Source: Desulfovibrio desulfuricans (GTDB taxonomy: Bacteria; Desulfobacterota; Desulfovibrionia; Desulfovibrionales; Desulfovibrionaceae). Taken from it: 64,000 bases of DNA. Location of the stretch: contig NZ_CP036295.1 of NCBI RefSeq assembly GCF_004801255.1, positions 1,810,001 through 1,874,000 of the forward strand, given 5' to 3'. The position numbers and the translations under genes are program-made. The notes below the pieces were generated by a model. That model was not told the origin of the DNA, made no database searches, and saw only the letters and a program-made list of their open reading frames with translations. Position 1 is the stretch's first letter; every line of letters begins with the position of its first letter. Positions 38,955 through 48,944 of the stretch are shown here, piece by piece.

Positions 38955-40055
38955 ATGTCGCTCAGCATTGGTATTGTGGGCCTGCCAAACGTAGGCAAAT
39001 CAACCCTGTTCAACGCCCTGACCAAAGCCCAGAACGCTCAGGCCGCCAACTACCCCTTTTGCACCATCGAGCCCAACAAGGCCACCGTGGCCGTGCCGGA
39101 CAAGCGGGTGGACGCGCTGACCGCCAAGGCCAAGCCCAAAAAGACCATCTACGCCAGCGTTGATTTTATCGACATTGCCGGTCTGGTGCGCGGGGCCAGC
39201 AAGGGCGAAGGGCTGGGCAACCAGTTTTTGGGCAATATACGTGAATGCGCGGCCATTGTGCATGTGGTGCGCTGCTTTGAAGATGAAAACATCACGCATG
39301 TGGACGGCGACGTTGACCCACTGCGCGATGTGGACACCATTGAAACGGAACTTTTGCTGGCCGACCTGCAAAGTGTTGAAAAACGTCTGGACAAGCTGCA
39401 AAAGCTGGCCAAGGGCAGCAAGGACGCCAAGGCGGCCGCTGAAATAATGCAGACCCTGCTGGCCCAGCTCAACGACGGCAAACCGGCGCGCGGCTTTAGC
39501 CTGCCGGAAAACGAACTGTTCATGACCACCTGGCGCGAGCTGGGGCTGCTCACGGCCAAGCCCGTCATATACTGCGCCAATGTGGATGAAGCCGCCGTGG
39601 CCGACGGCAACGGATTTTCCGCCACGCTTGAGGCTTTTGCCAGGGAGCGTCAGGCGGGTTTTGCTCGCATCTGCGCCAAGCTTGAGGAAGAGCTGCAGGG
39701 CCTGCCCGACGAGGAACAGGCCGAGCTGCTGGCCTCGTACGGCATTGACGAAAGCGGCCTTGTGCGCATCATCCACACCGGCTACGACACCCTTGGCCTG
39801 TGCAGCTACTTTACCGCCGGGCCGGACGAAGTGCGCGCCTGGACGATCCACAAGGGCTGGAAGGCCCCGCAGGCGGCTGGCGTCATTCATACCGATTTTG
39901 AACGAGGCTTTATCCGCGCCGAAGTGATCTCGTACGACGACTACATGAGCCACGAGAGCGAGGCTGCCTGCCGCGCCGACGGAGTGCTGCGCGTGGAAGG
40001 CAAGGAATACCTCGTCAGCGACGGCGACATCATGCACTTTTTGTTCAACGTCTAG
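38955..40055 (+). CDS. ychF: Redox-regulated ATPase YchF (Obg-family)
   Basis: YchF (366 residues) is a universally conserved P-loop ATPase that associates with ribosomes and dampens oxidative stress responses. G1 GLPNVGKST, the G3 region DIAGLVRGASKGEGLGNQFL and the non-canonical G4 (NVDE in YCANVDEAAV), which favours ATP, are all clear; a C-terminal TGS domain closes the protein. The start has AAGGAGA upstream. It is monocistronic with its own terminator. Confidence 0.96.
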   Translation: MSLSIGIVGLPNVGKSTLFNALTKAQNAQAANYPFCTIEPNKATVAVPDKRVDALTAKAKPKKTIYASVDFIDIAGLVRGASKGEGLGNQFLGNIRECAAIVHVVRCFEDENITHVDGDVDPLRDVDTIETELLLADLQSVEKRLDKLQKLAKGSKDAKAAAEIMQTLLAQLNDGKPARGFSLPENELFMTTWRELGLLTAKPVIYCANVDEAAVADGNGFSATLEAFARERQAGFARICAKLEEELQGLPDEEQAELLASYGIDESGLVRIIHTGYDTLGLCSYFTAGPDEVRAWTIHKGWKAPQAAGVIHTDFERGFIRAEVISYDDYMSHESEAACRADGVLRVEGKEYLVSDGDIMHFLFNV

Positions 40056-40188
40056 GCGGCCGTTGATCTGCACCGTCCACCTGGCCCGAGGGATTGCAGG
40101 GGATCAAAAACCGGCTTTGCCGGCATAGTTGCTGTCTCAACCCCGCTGTTTCAAACCCGGCGCCTCCCCTGGGCCGCTACATACTAAA

Positions 40189-40226
40189 AGGCGAGTTGCT
40201 GTCAAATGCAACTCGCCTGTAATTTT
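40189..40226 (+). terminator. Intrinsic terminator between ychF and the glycosyltransferase
   Basis: AGGCGAGTTGC (40189-40199) pairs perfectly with GCAACTCGCCT (40208-40218), followed by GTAATTTTT. It terminates ychF and may also work for the facing glycosyltransferase gene. Confidence 0.85.
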
Positions 40227-40262
40227 TCAGCTGTAAAAAACGGCACTGCTGCCAACATGGGG

Positions 40263-41384
40263 TCAGATCATCGCCCGGTATTTCATGAGAAATGCTCTGG
40301 CTAACGATTCACGAACACTGCTCGGGATCACAGTTGCTTCAAAAAGAGAATTGAGCACCTGCGCGTCCAAGGGGAGCATTGCAATTTCCGTAAACCTCCC
40401 AAGCACTGCGCTCAAAGCATCGGCAAGATAGCCGCAATCTTCAAAATGCCGGGCATGCATGCGCAAGTGACATAAATACAATTTGAGGGTGTCATTGTTT
40501 TTGATTGCTTCCGGGATGTAAAATTTCAAGCTTTTGCACAATGATATGGACGCTAACCGTACTACCTTCATGGATTCTTCATACGACACGTCTTTTAGGG
40601 CAACAGCCTTGCCCAGTATTGATGCCGCACGCGCAATATAGCCAGCCGAGACTCCTTGCGGCGGAAAGTTCCCATTGCGTGCCATGGTTTTTTCTAACGC
40701 TTTGTCGATGCGGTGAAGTATCTCCAGTTCCGTGTCCCCCATAATTTCCCTGTTGGTGGACAAAGACTGCGAATGCTTTCTGTACAGCGCCAGCGCACTG
40801 TTATTGACTACAAAATTCTTTTCACTTACCGCTGCCCGCAACCAGTACTCGTAGTCTTCATGCGCCAATAGCGATTCGTCAAAAAGGCCCACATCCTCCA
40901 CAAGACTGCGCCGCACCATAAATGAGTGTATTGGCGCAATGTTTGAGGCGCAAAGATGCAGTGCAAAATCACTTTTGCACAGGCCCCACATGCTGATCTG
41001 ATGATTTTCCCTGTCAAAAATAAGGCAATTACTGATTACGGCATCAGCGGAGGGAGTATTCAGAAGCATTGCGCTCTGCGCACTCAGATACTCAGGGACG
41101 ATCAGATCATCCGCGTCCAGAAAAAGAACCGCATCCCCATCAGCCTTTTTAATCCCCGCATTTCTAGCAGCGGAAACCCCCGCGTGCGCAATACTGATAA
41201 CGCGAAGGCGGCTCCCCTTTTGCTCAGCGATGCTTTCAAGAACATTCAGGCTGTTGTCTGTTGAGCCGTCGTCAACTGCAATAATTTCGAGCTCAAATTG
41301 CCCTGCCTGATCTTGAACATTCTTTATTGTTTCAGGCAGATATTGTGCATAGTTATGTACGGGAATAATCACTGATGTTTTCAT
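40263..41384 (-). CDS. Family 2 glycosyltransferase
   Basis: This 373-residue GT-A enzyme begins TSVIIPVHNYAQYLPETI and has the nucleotide-sugar/metal motif FLDADDLI near residue 92, followed by an acceptor region with ARNAGIKKADGDA before it. The remaining 150 residues are helical and not assignable to a substrate. It likely adds a sugar to a polysaccharide, glycan or protein. Its DNA is clearly more AT-rich than the surrounding genes, with codons ending in A or T common. It stands alone between ychF and ftsZ, with AT-rich flanks, which suggests acquisition by transfer. Ribosome binding is weak (GGTGAA). Confidence 0.88.
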   Translation of the reverse strand: MKTSVIIPVHNYAQYLPETIKNVQDQAGQFELEIIAVDDGSTDNSLNVLESIAEQKGSRLRVISIAHAGVSAARNAGIKKADGDAVLFLDADDLIVPEYLSAQSAMLLNTPSADAVISNCLIFDRENHQISMWGLCKSDFALHLCASNIAPIHSFMVRRSLVEDVGLFDESLLAHEDYEYWLRAAVSEKNFVVNNSALALYRKHSQSLSTNREIMGDTELEILHRIDKALEKTMARNGNFPPQGVSAGYIARAASILGKAVALKDVSYEESMKVVRLASISLCKSLKFYIPEAIKNNDTLKLYLCHLRMHARHFEDCGYLADALSAVLGRFTEIAMLPLDAQVLNSLFEATVIPSSVRESLARAFLMKYRAMI

Positions 41385-41821
41385 ACTTCACCGTTTCACA
41401 GTTGATATAAAAAAGCACGCACTAGTACAGGCAACCGCTAAAAAAATAAAGAATATACTAACTATACTACATAGCTAAAATTTAAACCACATACACGTTA
41501 TCACAACACAATAATTCACCGCAAAAGAGTTATCAAGCGACGCGCATCGCGCCAATCACCTGTGTTCTCGCCCAATCTGCGACACTGTACGTTCAACAGT
41601 TGCATAATGCATATACGCCATATCTGGAAAATAGCGGTCGCTTTCAATCATGGGCTGCAACCATACAAGGAAATTTCATGTTTTTGAAAAAGTAATATCC
41701 AGAACAGGTATTTTCAACCTATAACCCATGTGCATGACTTCAGCAATATCTTGGTCCACCACTTTGAACGCCAGCAACCAACGGGTTTGCAGCAGCTGAA
41801 GCACCGAACAACAATCGATAC
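41385..41821. other. AT-rich gap upstream of the glycosyltransferase; no gene seen
   Basis: About 440 bases, clearly AT-rich at 41385-41520 and then mixed. It presumably holds the glycosyltransferase promoter (minus strand), but hexamers are ambiguous in such sequence. No tRNA, att-like repeat or transposon end was found. Confidence 0.4.
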
Positions 41822-41854
41822 AAAAAAAAGCCGCAACCCACGAGGAGTTGCGGC
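41822..41854 (-). terminator. Intrinsic terminator of the dcw cluster (after ftsZ)
   Basis: Read on the minus strand, GCCGCAAC (41854-41847) and GTTGCGGC (41837-41830) form an 8-bp stem with a 9-base loop followed by eight Ts (41829-41822). It lies about 145 bases after the ftsZ stop and is the only strong terminator found in the cluster. Confidence 0.9.
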
Positions 41855-41882
41855 AAAAATGCGGACATTCACGCCCCGCTCT

Positions 41883-41905
41883 GGGAGGCCCCCAATGGGC
41901 CTCCC
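41883..41905 (-). other. Hairpin just after ftsZ
   Basis: GGGAGGCCC (41883-41891) pairs with GGGCCTCCC (41897-41905) in the short ftsZ 3' region ahead of the terminator. It may protect the mRNA end. Confidence 0.4.
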
Positions 41906-41998
41906 GGCGGGCATTTCAGGGCCGAAGAGGCAAGCCCTGAAAATCATGAGCCTTCTGGGGCCGGCCACCAGCCAGCCCCTGCACCATGGCTGCGGTTA

Positions 41999-43312
41999 CT
42001 AGTCAGCCTGCGTGCGAATGAAGGTTGGAATTTCAAAATCATCTTCGTCATAGGTGAAGTCTTCATGGCCGGGATTGTGCGCACGGCGGCGCGGCTGGCC
42101 TACAACTTCACGCTTCTGCAGGTACGAAGGACGGCTGCTGTTTTCATCATACCAGCGTTCCACTTCAGCACGGCGGGGGGTCTGCGGCAGGCGCGTTTCC
42201 GCACGTTCCTGCTCGTCCATCATATTTTGCTGTGCAAGGCGCGAGGTGGCGCGGCGCGGTTCGGCAACCACTGCGTCCGGGCCAGGCTTGCGGAAGTTGG
42301 TGACCGTGGCGGCAGGGGCCTGCACGGGCTGGATGACCTGAGGAGAGTCAATGCCGGTGGCAATGACCGTAAGGCGAATTTCGTCGCCGATATTGTCGTC
42401 AAACACGACGCCAAATATGATGTTGGCGTCTTCGGGCGTGGCATCACCAATGATTTCGCCAATTTCTGCGATTTCGTCAGCGGTGATGTCAGTGGGCGCG
42501 GTGATGTTGTAGAGCACGGCCTTGGCGCCCTCAAGCGAAACATCTTCGAGCAGCGGGCTCATGATGGCGCGCTGCGCGGCCTCGCGGGCGCGGTTTTCGC
42601 CAGAAGCGATGCCCGTGCCCATCAGGGCCAGACCGGCTTCGGCCATGGTGGTGCGCACGTCTGCAAAGTCGAGGTTGATCAGGCCTTCACCCACGATAAC
42701 GTCAGAGATGCCCTTGACGGCGTAGTACAGCACATCGTTGGCTTTCTGCAGCATTTCGGAGAAAGGCGCTTTTTTGGGAGCAAAAGCAAGCAGGCGATCA
42801 TTGGGAATGGTGATCAGGCAGTCAACATGCTGCTTGAACTCCTCAAGCCCGGCTTCGGCGGCACGTTTGCGTTTGGCGCCTTCAAAGCTGAAGGGCTTGG
42901 TCACCACACCAACGGTAAGCGCGCCCATTTCCTTGGCGGCCTGAGCCACCACAGGGGCCGCGCCGGTGCCGGTGCCGCCGCCCATGCCAGCGGTGACAAA
43001 GACCATGTCGGCGTCGCCGATAGCTTCACGAATGCTGCCCACACTTTCCACGGCAGCCTCGCGGCCAATGGAGGGGTTGGCGCCGGCGCCAAGACCTTTG
43101 GTGAGCTTTTCGCCCAGCTGCACCTTGACGGAAGCGCCGTTCTTGTTCAACGCCTGTACATCGGTATTGGCGCAAACAAACTGGACTCCGCGCAAGCCAG
43201 AGGCAATCATGTTCTGCACAGCGTTACCGCCGCCGCCGCCTACGCCAATGACTTTGATCTTGGCATTGCTGGCCAACGAGGTATCGATATCATCTATGAT
43301 AGACTGAGCCAT
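41999..43312 (-). CDS. ftsZ: Cell division protein FtsZ
   Basis: FtsZ (437 residues) is the tubulin-like GTPase forming the Z ring. [16 protein letters not shown] and the tubulin signature [10 protein letters not shown] bind GTP; the T7-loop region follows. A linker of about 100 residues ends in the conserved peptide DFEIPTFIR, which docks FtsA. The ATG at 43312 (MAQSIIDD) has AGAGGTG at the right distance; the frame stays open upstream to 43378 but that part overlaps the end of ftsA. It is the last gene of the dcw cluster. Confidence 0.98.
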   Translation of the reverse strand: MAQSIIDDIDTSLASNAKIKVIGVGGGGGNAVQNMIASGLRGVQFVCANTDVQALNKNGASVKVQLGEKLTKGLGAGANPSIGREAAVESVGSIREAIGDADMVFVTAGMGGGTGTGAAPVVAQAAKEMGALTVGVVTKPFSFEGAKRKRAAEAGLEEFKQHVDCLITIPNDRLLAFAPKKAPFSEMLQKANDVLYYAVKGISDVIVGEGLINLDFADVRTTMAEAGLALMGTGIASGENRAREAAQRAIMSPLLEDVSLEGAKAVLYNITAPTDITADEIAEIGEIIGDATPEDANIIFGVVFDDNIGDEIRLTVIATGIDSPQVIQPVQAPAATVTNFRKPGPDAVVAEPRRATSRLAQQNMMDEQERAETRLPQTPRRAEVERWYDENSSRPSYLQKREVVGQPRRRAHNPGHEDFTYDEDDFEIPTFIRTQAD

Positions 43313-43356
43313 TGCACCTCTCCTCTGTGCTGTCCTCAAATGCCCGCTTGAGGTTG

Positions 43357-44592
43357 TTATGAAATGTCCGCAAACCACTTTTTCATTCGCGAAAGTACGC
43401 CGTCAAAAACGCCGTTTTCGCTACGTGTGGTAAATTTTTTCTGCCCGGAAAGTTCCTTCTCCGCGCCGTAACGCAACAGGCCCACCGCAGTGGAAAACTT
43501 GGGGCTGTTGACCACGTCCTTGAGGCCCCCGATGTTGCGCGGGTAGCCGATGCGCGTGGGCAGGTTGAATATCTGCTCGCCCAGTTCCTGGCAGCCGTCG
43601 ATCAGGGCCGTGCCGCCTGTAAGCACAACACCGGCGCCGATCATGTCTTTGTAGCCAGAGCGCACAAGGGTCTGGTCCACAAGGTAAAGAATTTCTTCCA
43701 TACGCGGCTCGCATATCTCGGCCAGCACCTGACGCGAAAGGCGGCGCGGCTCGCGGCCGCCCACACTGGGTACTTCGATAAATTCGTCGTTGCGTACAAG
43801 GTCGGCCAGGGCGCAGCCGTATTTGAGCTTGATTTTTTCCGCAGAGGCGATGGGCGTGCGCAGGCCAAAGGCAATGTCGTTGGAAAGGTTTTGTCCGCCA
43901 AGGGCCAGCACTGCAGTGTGCTTGATGGCGTCGTTGGCAAAAACGGCGATATCGGTGGTGCCGCCGCCAAGGTCAACCAGGGCGACGCCGATCTCACGCT
44001 CTTCTTCAGTAAGTACTGCTTTGGCGGAAGCCAGCGACTCAAGGGCGATGTCGGCCACTTCAAGCTGGCTGCGGTGGCAGGAGCGCACGATGTTTTGCGC
44101 GGATGAAACAGCGCCGGTGACAATGTGCACCTTTACCTCAAGGCGCACGCCAGCCATGCCGAGCGGGTCGGCAATACCGCGCTGGTTATCAACTATATAT
44201 TCCTGCGGCAGGATATGGATAACTTCGCGGTCGGCTGGTATGGCCACGGCCCGCGCTGCGTCAAGGGCGCGCTCGATATCGCGCTGCGCCACCTCGCCGC
44301 CTTTGACGGCAATGACGCCGTGGCTGTTGATGCCCATAATATGGCTGCCCGCAATGCCCACGTACACAGAGTGTATCTCGCAGCCTGCCATGAGCTCTGC
44401 ATCTTCAACCGCCTTGCGAATGGACTGGACGGTCTGCTCTATGTTGACCACCACACCCTTGCGCAAACCGGTAGAAACACTGGTGCCGATGCCCACCACA
44501 TCTACAAGACCCGACTCCGACAGTTCGCCCACCACAGCGCAAATCTTTGTGGTGCCGATGTCGAGGCCAACGATGAGCTCGGACTTGTTCAT
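43357..44592 (-). CDS. ftsA: Cell division protein FtsA
   Basis: FtsA (411 residues) is the actin-like ATPase that tethers FtsZ to the membrane. The N-terminus [18 protein letters not shown], the phosphate loop [14 protein letters not shown] and the adenosine motif [13 protein letters not shown] are intact. The end, [12 protein letters not shown], fits the amphipathic membrane-targeting helix. The ATG at 44592 follows AGGAGAATGGC. A 44-base gap separates it from ftsZ. Confidence 0.97.
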   Translation of the reverse strand: MNKSELIVGLDIGTTKICAVVGELSESGLVDVVGIGTSVSTGLRKGVVVNIEQTVQSIRKAVEDAELMAGCEIHSVYVGIAGSHIMGINSHGVIAVKGGEVAQRDIERALDAARAVAIPADREVIHILPQEYIVDNQRGIADPLGMAGVRLEVKVHIVTGAVSSAQNIVRSCHRSQLEVADIALESLASAKAVLTEEEREIGVALVDLGGGTTDIAVFANDAIKHTAVLALGGQNLSNDIAFGLRTPIASAEKIKLKYGCALADLVRNDEFIEVPSVGGREPRRLSRQVLAEICEPRMEEILYLVDQTLVRSGYKDMIGAGVVLTGGTALIDGCQELGEQIFNLPTRIGYPRNIGGLKDVVNSPKFSTAVGLLRYGAEKELSGQKKFTTRSENGVFDGVLSRMKKWFADIS

Positions 44593-44660
44593 GCCATTCT
44601 CCTCAAAACGCCTGTCTCCGGGTCACGGCGGCACGCCGCAGGGCTTATGCCGCAAGCTTC

Positions 44661-45545
44661 TTACGCAGGTTGGTTAAGCAAAACCCAGACATTGCCGTTA
44701 ACAGACCGAATTTCGCGCACATTGCGCAGCTCGTGCCTACGGGCCAGATCACCCAGGGTTAAACTTAACCGGGAAAGGTTGCCCTCCCAATCATCTGTGG
44801 CGATGGAGAGCCGCAGTTCCCTGTCTTCCAGATAAATTTCAATGCCCTTGCCTGGGCTGATGCTGACAGACGAAACTGCTCCAGCTTCCACCGGCAGCAA
44901 ACCGCTCTGCATGCCCTTCATCAGTCGCGTCAGGTACGGCAGGTCGTCTTCCGCTCCGGATTCAACCCGCAGAGTAGGCAACGAAAGAAAGTTTTTGCTT
45001 TCCACAGGGGCAATTATCTCGCCACGCTCGTTGGCGTAATACAGCACCCCGTCCTTATGCACCCAAAAGGTAGGCAAACGCTCTTTCAGCTTGATCACAA
45101 ACCTGTCTGGCAAAAGTCGCTTGACCGAAGCTTCTTCAACCCAGGGCGTCTTGCGCAAGTTTCGCTCGACCTTGGCGATGCTGACGGCAAGGCTGTTGTC
45201 CCCCTCGCGGATGCCGCCGTACTGCAGCACCATATCGTGCGAGAGCCGCACGTTGCCTGTCACATCGACATGGCGGGTGGTAAAAAAATCGCTGGTAATG
45301 GCCTTGTTGTAGAGCCATAGCGACGAATAGCAAACTCCCGCAATGATCAAACCCAGACCGGCCAGCAGCACTGTCAGCGCTGCAAGGCTTTTCAGGCCGC
45401 TAAAGCCCTTGAGCCTTTTAAAAACCCCCGCGACAATTCCCCCAATGCGAACCCCGGAACCATTGCCGCTTTTTTTTGCGGGCGCAGACGACCGGGTGTA
45501 GGAGTTGCGGGCCTTACGACCGTTTTTTTTCAGGGCAAGAGGCAT
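44661..45545 (-). CDS. ftsQ: Cell division protein FtsQ
   Basis: FtsQ (294 residues) is a bitopic divisome protein linking early and late division proteins. A basic cytoplasmic tail of about 50 residues precedes one transmembrane helix (about 55-80). A POTRA domain (HVDVTGNVRLS, then RNLRKTPWVEEASVKRLLPD) and a beta domain lie in the periplasm. Its start overlaps the murB end by 16 bases. ddl, which often sits between murB/murC and ftsQ, is absent here. Confidence 0.93.
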   Translation of the reverse strand: MPLALKKNGRKARNSYTRSSAPAKKSGNGSGVRIGGIVAGVFKRLKGFSGLKSLAALTVLLAGLGLIIAGVCYSSLWLYNKAITSDFFTTRHVDVTGNVRLSHDMVLQYGGIREGDNSLAVSIAKVERNLRKTPWVEEASVKRLLPDRFVIKLKERLPTFWVHKDGVLYYANERGEIIAPVESKNFLSLPTLRVESGAEDDLPYLTRLMKGMQSGLLPVEAGAVSSVSISPGKGIEIYLEDRELRLSIATDDWEGNLSRLSLTLGDLARRHELRNVREIRSVNGNVWVLLNQPA

Positions 45546-46420
45546 GGCACTATCCTGACCTCCGGTTCAAGCGCAATGCCGAACCGCTGCAGCACAGCTT
45601 CCCGGGCCTCTTGCAACAGAGCCAGGGCTGCTGTGGCGCTGCCCTTGCCTTCGTTAATCAAAAAATTTGCATGCAGGGTTGAAAAAGCCATTCCCCCAAG
45701 CTTTCTGCCCTTGAAGCCCGCTTCATCCAGCAGCCTTCCGGCAGACATTTCAGGCGAGGGGTTTTTGAACACGCACCCCGCGCTCCAGGCCGTCACAGGT
45801 TGTTTAGACTTTTTCTTAAAAAAGTTGTGACGCATGCAATTACAGATGCCATCCCTTTCAGCAACGGTCAAGCCAAATGTGGCTTCCAAGACGATAAAAT
45901 CATTCTTTTTCCCGTTGATACTAAGGGTGCGGTAGCCGTATTGCAGTGCACTTGCGCTGATACGCTCAATAGTGTTGTCTATAACTACCTGTACAGAATG
46001 GATATTTTTGCATGTTTCCGTACCGTGCGAGCCAGCGTTCATGGCTACCGCCCCGCCCACGCTGCCAGGTATGCCCACCAGCCCCTCAAGACCAGAAAGG
46101 CCGCTTGCAGAGCAAAAACGCAGCAACCGCGCCATGGGAACGCCCGCGCCTGCGCGCACCAAAATTTTACCGTCAGCCTCGCCCGCAATCTCCGGCCCGT
46201 CGTAAAAAAAAGGCCGTATCAAGACCAGGGGCAGCTCGCCGTCCTGCGCAAGAATATTGCTGCCAGCGCCCAATACCAGGGGAGTGCCGCCCAGAGCCTT
46301 CAATTTATCTGGTAGTAGATAAACATCCTCCCGCTGCTCAAGCACAAGTTCGGCAATGGCCGTTCCGCCCACCCGCAGGGTGGTGCGGGGCGCAAGAAAA
46401 GGCGCGGGCATCTCACGCAT
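45530..46420 (-). CDS. murB: UDP-N-acetylenolpyruvoylglucosamine reductase
   Basis: MurB (296 residues) is the FAD enzyme that reduces UDP-GlcNAc-enolpyruvate to UDP-MurNAc with [15 protein letters not shown] starts the FAD domain, and [28 protein letters not shown] and the late SAGCVFKNP are family signatures. The ATG at 46420 follows GAGGGA by 7 bases; an in-frame start upstream at 46492 would lie inside murC. Overlaps with murC (8 bases) and ftsQ imply coupled translation. Confidence 0.95.
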   Translation of the reverse strand: MREMPAPFLAPRTTLRVGGTAIAELVLEQREDVYLLPDKLKALGGTPLVLGAGSNILAQDGELPLVLIRPFFYDGPEIAGEADGKILVRAGAGVPMARLLRFCSASGLSGLEGLVGIPGSVGGAVAMNAGSHGTETCKNIHSVQVVIDNTIERISASALQYGYRTLSINGKKNDFIVLEATFGLTVAERDGICNCMRHNFFKKKSKQPVTAWSAGCVFKNPSPEMSAGRLLDEAGFKGRKLGGMAFSTLHANFLINEGKGSATAALALLQEAREAVLQRFGIALEPEVRIVPCLLP

Positions 46421-47786
46421 GGTTCTGTCCCTCAATCCACGCGGGGCCAAGCCGGGTAATACTGCCAGCGCCGAGGGTAAGCAGCACGTCACCCGCCTTG
46501 AGTATGCCCGGCAGGGCTGCGGCGATGTCGTTTAGCGTCTGAAAATACTCCACAGGCGTGGTGGAAACCTGACGAATGCCCTGCGCGAGGCTTTGGCCGG
46601 AAACCCCGGGGATGGGCTTTTCGGACGCGGCGTAAATTTCGGTAAGCAGCAGCTGGTCAACGTTGTCGAACACCTTGCAAAACTCGCCAAAATGGGCCTG
46701 CGTGCGACTGAAGCGGTGCGGTTGAAACGCCGCAACCAGACGACGACCCGGAAAAACCTGCCGCGCGGTGGCAAGTGTGGCCGCAATTTCCGCCGGGTGG
46801 TGCCCGTAGTCGTCAACCACGGTCACGCCTGCCCGCTCGCCCTTGAATTCAAAGCGACGCCCTACGCCGCCAAAGCCGTTGAGGCCTTCAGCGCATTTGT
46901 CAAAGCTGATGTCTACTTCCATAGCCGCGCCGATGGCGGCAAGGGCATTGAGCATGTTGTGACGGCCCGGCTGGGGCAGGCTGACCTTGCCCAGCTTTTT
47001 GCCGCTGCGCCATACCTCAAAATTGTTGCGAACGCCGCACTCAAGCGGCACAGCGCGCAGCACGTTGTCTTCAGCAAAGCCGTAGGTCAGCACAGGGCGC
47101 TTAACCCGCGCGAGCAACGCGCGTACGCCGGGGTCGTCGCCGCAGACGATGTTCAGGCCGTAAAACGGCACATTGTTCATAAACTCCACAAAAGCGGCGT
47201 CGATGCCATCGCGGGTCTTGTAGTGGTCGAGATGATCCTCGTCCACGTTTGTGACGACATTGATGATAGGCAGGAGGCACAAAAATGAGCCGTCCGATTC
47301 GTCTGCTTCGGCTATCAGATATTCGCCATGGCCGAGGTGCGCGTTGGTTCCGTAGGCATTGAGCCGCCCGCCGATGATCACGGTAGGATCAAGCCCGGCG
47401 GTATCAAAAATGGACGCGGTCAGCGACGTGGTGGTGGTTTTGCCGTGCGTGCCAGCTATGGCGATGCCCTGACGCAGGCGCATGAGCTCGGCCAGCATTT
47501 CCGCACGCGGAATAATGGCGATATTGCGGCGGCGGGCTTCGGCCAGCTCTGGGTTTTCATCGCTGATGGCCGTGGACTTGACGAGCACCTGCACGTCGCC
47601 CACGTTTTCCGCCGCGTGGCCCACGGCTACCTTTGCGCCAAGCTCCCGCAGGTGCCGCACAACAGCCGAATCACTCATGTCAGAGCCGGAGACCTCGTAG
47701 CCCTGATTGAGAAGAACCTCGGCAATACCGCTCATGCCCGCACCGCCGATACCAACCATATGAATACGCCGAATCTTGCTGTTCAT
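46413..47786 (-). CDS. murC: UDP-N-acetylmuramate--L-alanine ligase
   Basis: MurC (457 residues) adds the first amino acid to UDP-MurNAc. The N-terminal Rossmann motif [15 protein letters not shown]-loop [12 protein letters not shown] and the Mur ligase central and C-terminal domains are complete. The start has AAAGG six bases upstream. It is the ligase sister of MurD, MurE and MurF, all present in this cluster. Confidence 0.97.
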   Translation of the reverse strand: MNSKIRRIHMVGIGGAGMSGIAEVLLNQGYEVSGSDMSDSAVVRHLRELGAKVAVGHAAENVGDVQVLVKSTAISDENPELAEARRRNIAIIPRAEMLAELMRLRQGIAIAGTHGKTTTTSLTASIFDTAGLDPTVIIGGRLNAYGTNAHLGHGEYLIAEADESDGSFLCLLPIINVVTNVDEDHLDHYKTRDGIDAAFVEFMNNVPFYGLNIVCGDDPGVRALLARVKRPVLTYGFAEDNVLRAVPLECGVRNNFEVWRSGKKLGKVSLPQPGRHNMLNALAAIGAAMEVDISFDKCAEGLNGFGGVGRRFEFKGERAGVTVVDDYGHHPAEIAATLATARQVFPGRRLVAAFQPHRFSRTQAHFGEFCKVFDNVDQLLLTEIYAASEKPIPGVSGQSLAQGIRQVSTTPVEYFQTLNDIAAALPGILKAGDVLLTLGAGSITRLGPAWIEGQNHA

Positions 47787-47879
47787 GCTATACCTTTAAA
47801 GAAAGTCTAGATAATTTGAAGGGTTGAGTTTTCCCACAAATATCGCCACGGGCGCACTGCATGCTACCCAGAGAAATGA

Positions 47880-48944
47880 CTACGCTGTTTCTTCGAGAAC
47901 GGCCACCACGCGCGCGGCAGCATCAGGCCGTGCGGCGGAAAGCGCCGCCTCGGCCATGGGCTCGCGTTCGCCGGGCATGGTCAAAAGCCGCAACAGTATG
48001 TCCGACATGTGCTGTACGGCCATGCGACCCTCGGGAACAAGTACGGCTGCGCCGCTGCGGGTCAGCACCTCGGCGTTGCGGGTCTGGTGATCGTGTATGG
48101 CATAGGGAAAGGGCACAAGAACCGAGGGCAACCCGGCGGCGCAAAGCTCCGCCACCGTGCTGGCTCCGGCGCGGCACAGGGCGACGTCGGCCCAGGCATA
48201 GGCCCCGGCCATGTCGTCAATAAAGGCGGAGACGCAACCGGGCGCATAGCCCGCAGCCACATAGGCCGCGCGCACGCTGCCTTCGTCGGTGGTGCCGGTC
48301 TGGTGGCGAATTTCCACCCCTGCGCCACGAAATTCCGCAAGATTTTCCAGCATAAAGGCGTTGAGAGCGTGCGCGCCCTGCGATCCGCCCATGACCAGCA
48401 GGCGACGGCTCTGCCGCTGACGGTCGAGCTGCCCCACTTCGCTGACGGCGGCACGCACGGGGTTGCCGGTAAAAACGCATTTTTTCATGTCAAAACCGCT
48501 GGTGTTGGGCAGCGAAATACAAACGCGCCTCGCCAGCCGGGCCAAAAAGCGGTTGCTGGCCCCGGCGACGGCGTTCTGCTCGTGCAGCACGCCGGGCACG
48601 CCCAGCAGCCTTGCGGCCATCATGGGCGCAAACGCCGCATATCCGCCAAATCCAGCCACCACGTCAGGCCTGAAGCGGCGGATGATGCCCATGGCCTTGA
48701 CCACGGCCAAAGCCATCTGCGCGCCCGCTCCCACGGCCTTGAAACCACGGCCAAGCAGCCCGCGCACGGGCAGCCCCTCAAAGGGGATACCCGCCTGACG
48801 CATCAGGCGTTCCTCCGGCCCGTAGAGCGAGCCCACAAACAGCAAGTTGGCATTGGGATTGCGACGCCGCAATTCCTCTGCCACAGCCAGTGCCGGAAAA
48901 ATGTGCCCGCCGGTTCCGCCAGTCGTCAGGAGGATGTTGTCCAT
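47880..48944 (-). CDS. murG: UDP-N-acetylglucosamine--undecaprenyl-PP-MurNAc-pentapeptide transferase
   Basis: MurG (354 residues) converts lipid I to lipid II at the inner membrane face. The N-terminal loop TTGGTGGHIFPALAVAEEL, the membrane-facing hydrophobic patch, and MGGSQGAHALNAF with CRAGASTVAELCAAGLPSV in the UDP-GlcNAc domain are typical. The ATG at 48944 (MDNILLTTGG) overlaps ftsW by 19 bases; the frame continues upstream but inside ftsW. Confidence 0.96.
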   Translation of the reverse strand: MDNILLTTGGTGGHIFPALAVAEELRRRNPNANLLFVGSLYGPEERLMRQAGIPFEGLPVRGLLGRGFKAVGAGAQMALAVVKAMGIIRRFRPDVVAGFGGYAAFAPMMAARLLGVPGVLHEQNAVAGASNRFLARLARRVCISLPNTSGFDMKKCVFTGNPVRAAVSEVGQLDRQRQSRRLLVMGGSQGAHALNAFMLENLAEFRGAGVEIRHQTGTTDEGSVRAAYVAAGYAPGCVSAFIDDMAGAYAWADVALCRAGASTVAELCAAGLPSVLVPFPYAIHDHQTRNAEVLTRSGAAVLVPEGRMAVQHMSDILLRLLTMPGEREPMAEAALSAARPDAAARVVAVLEETA

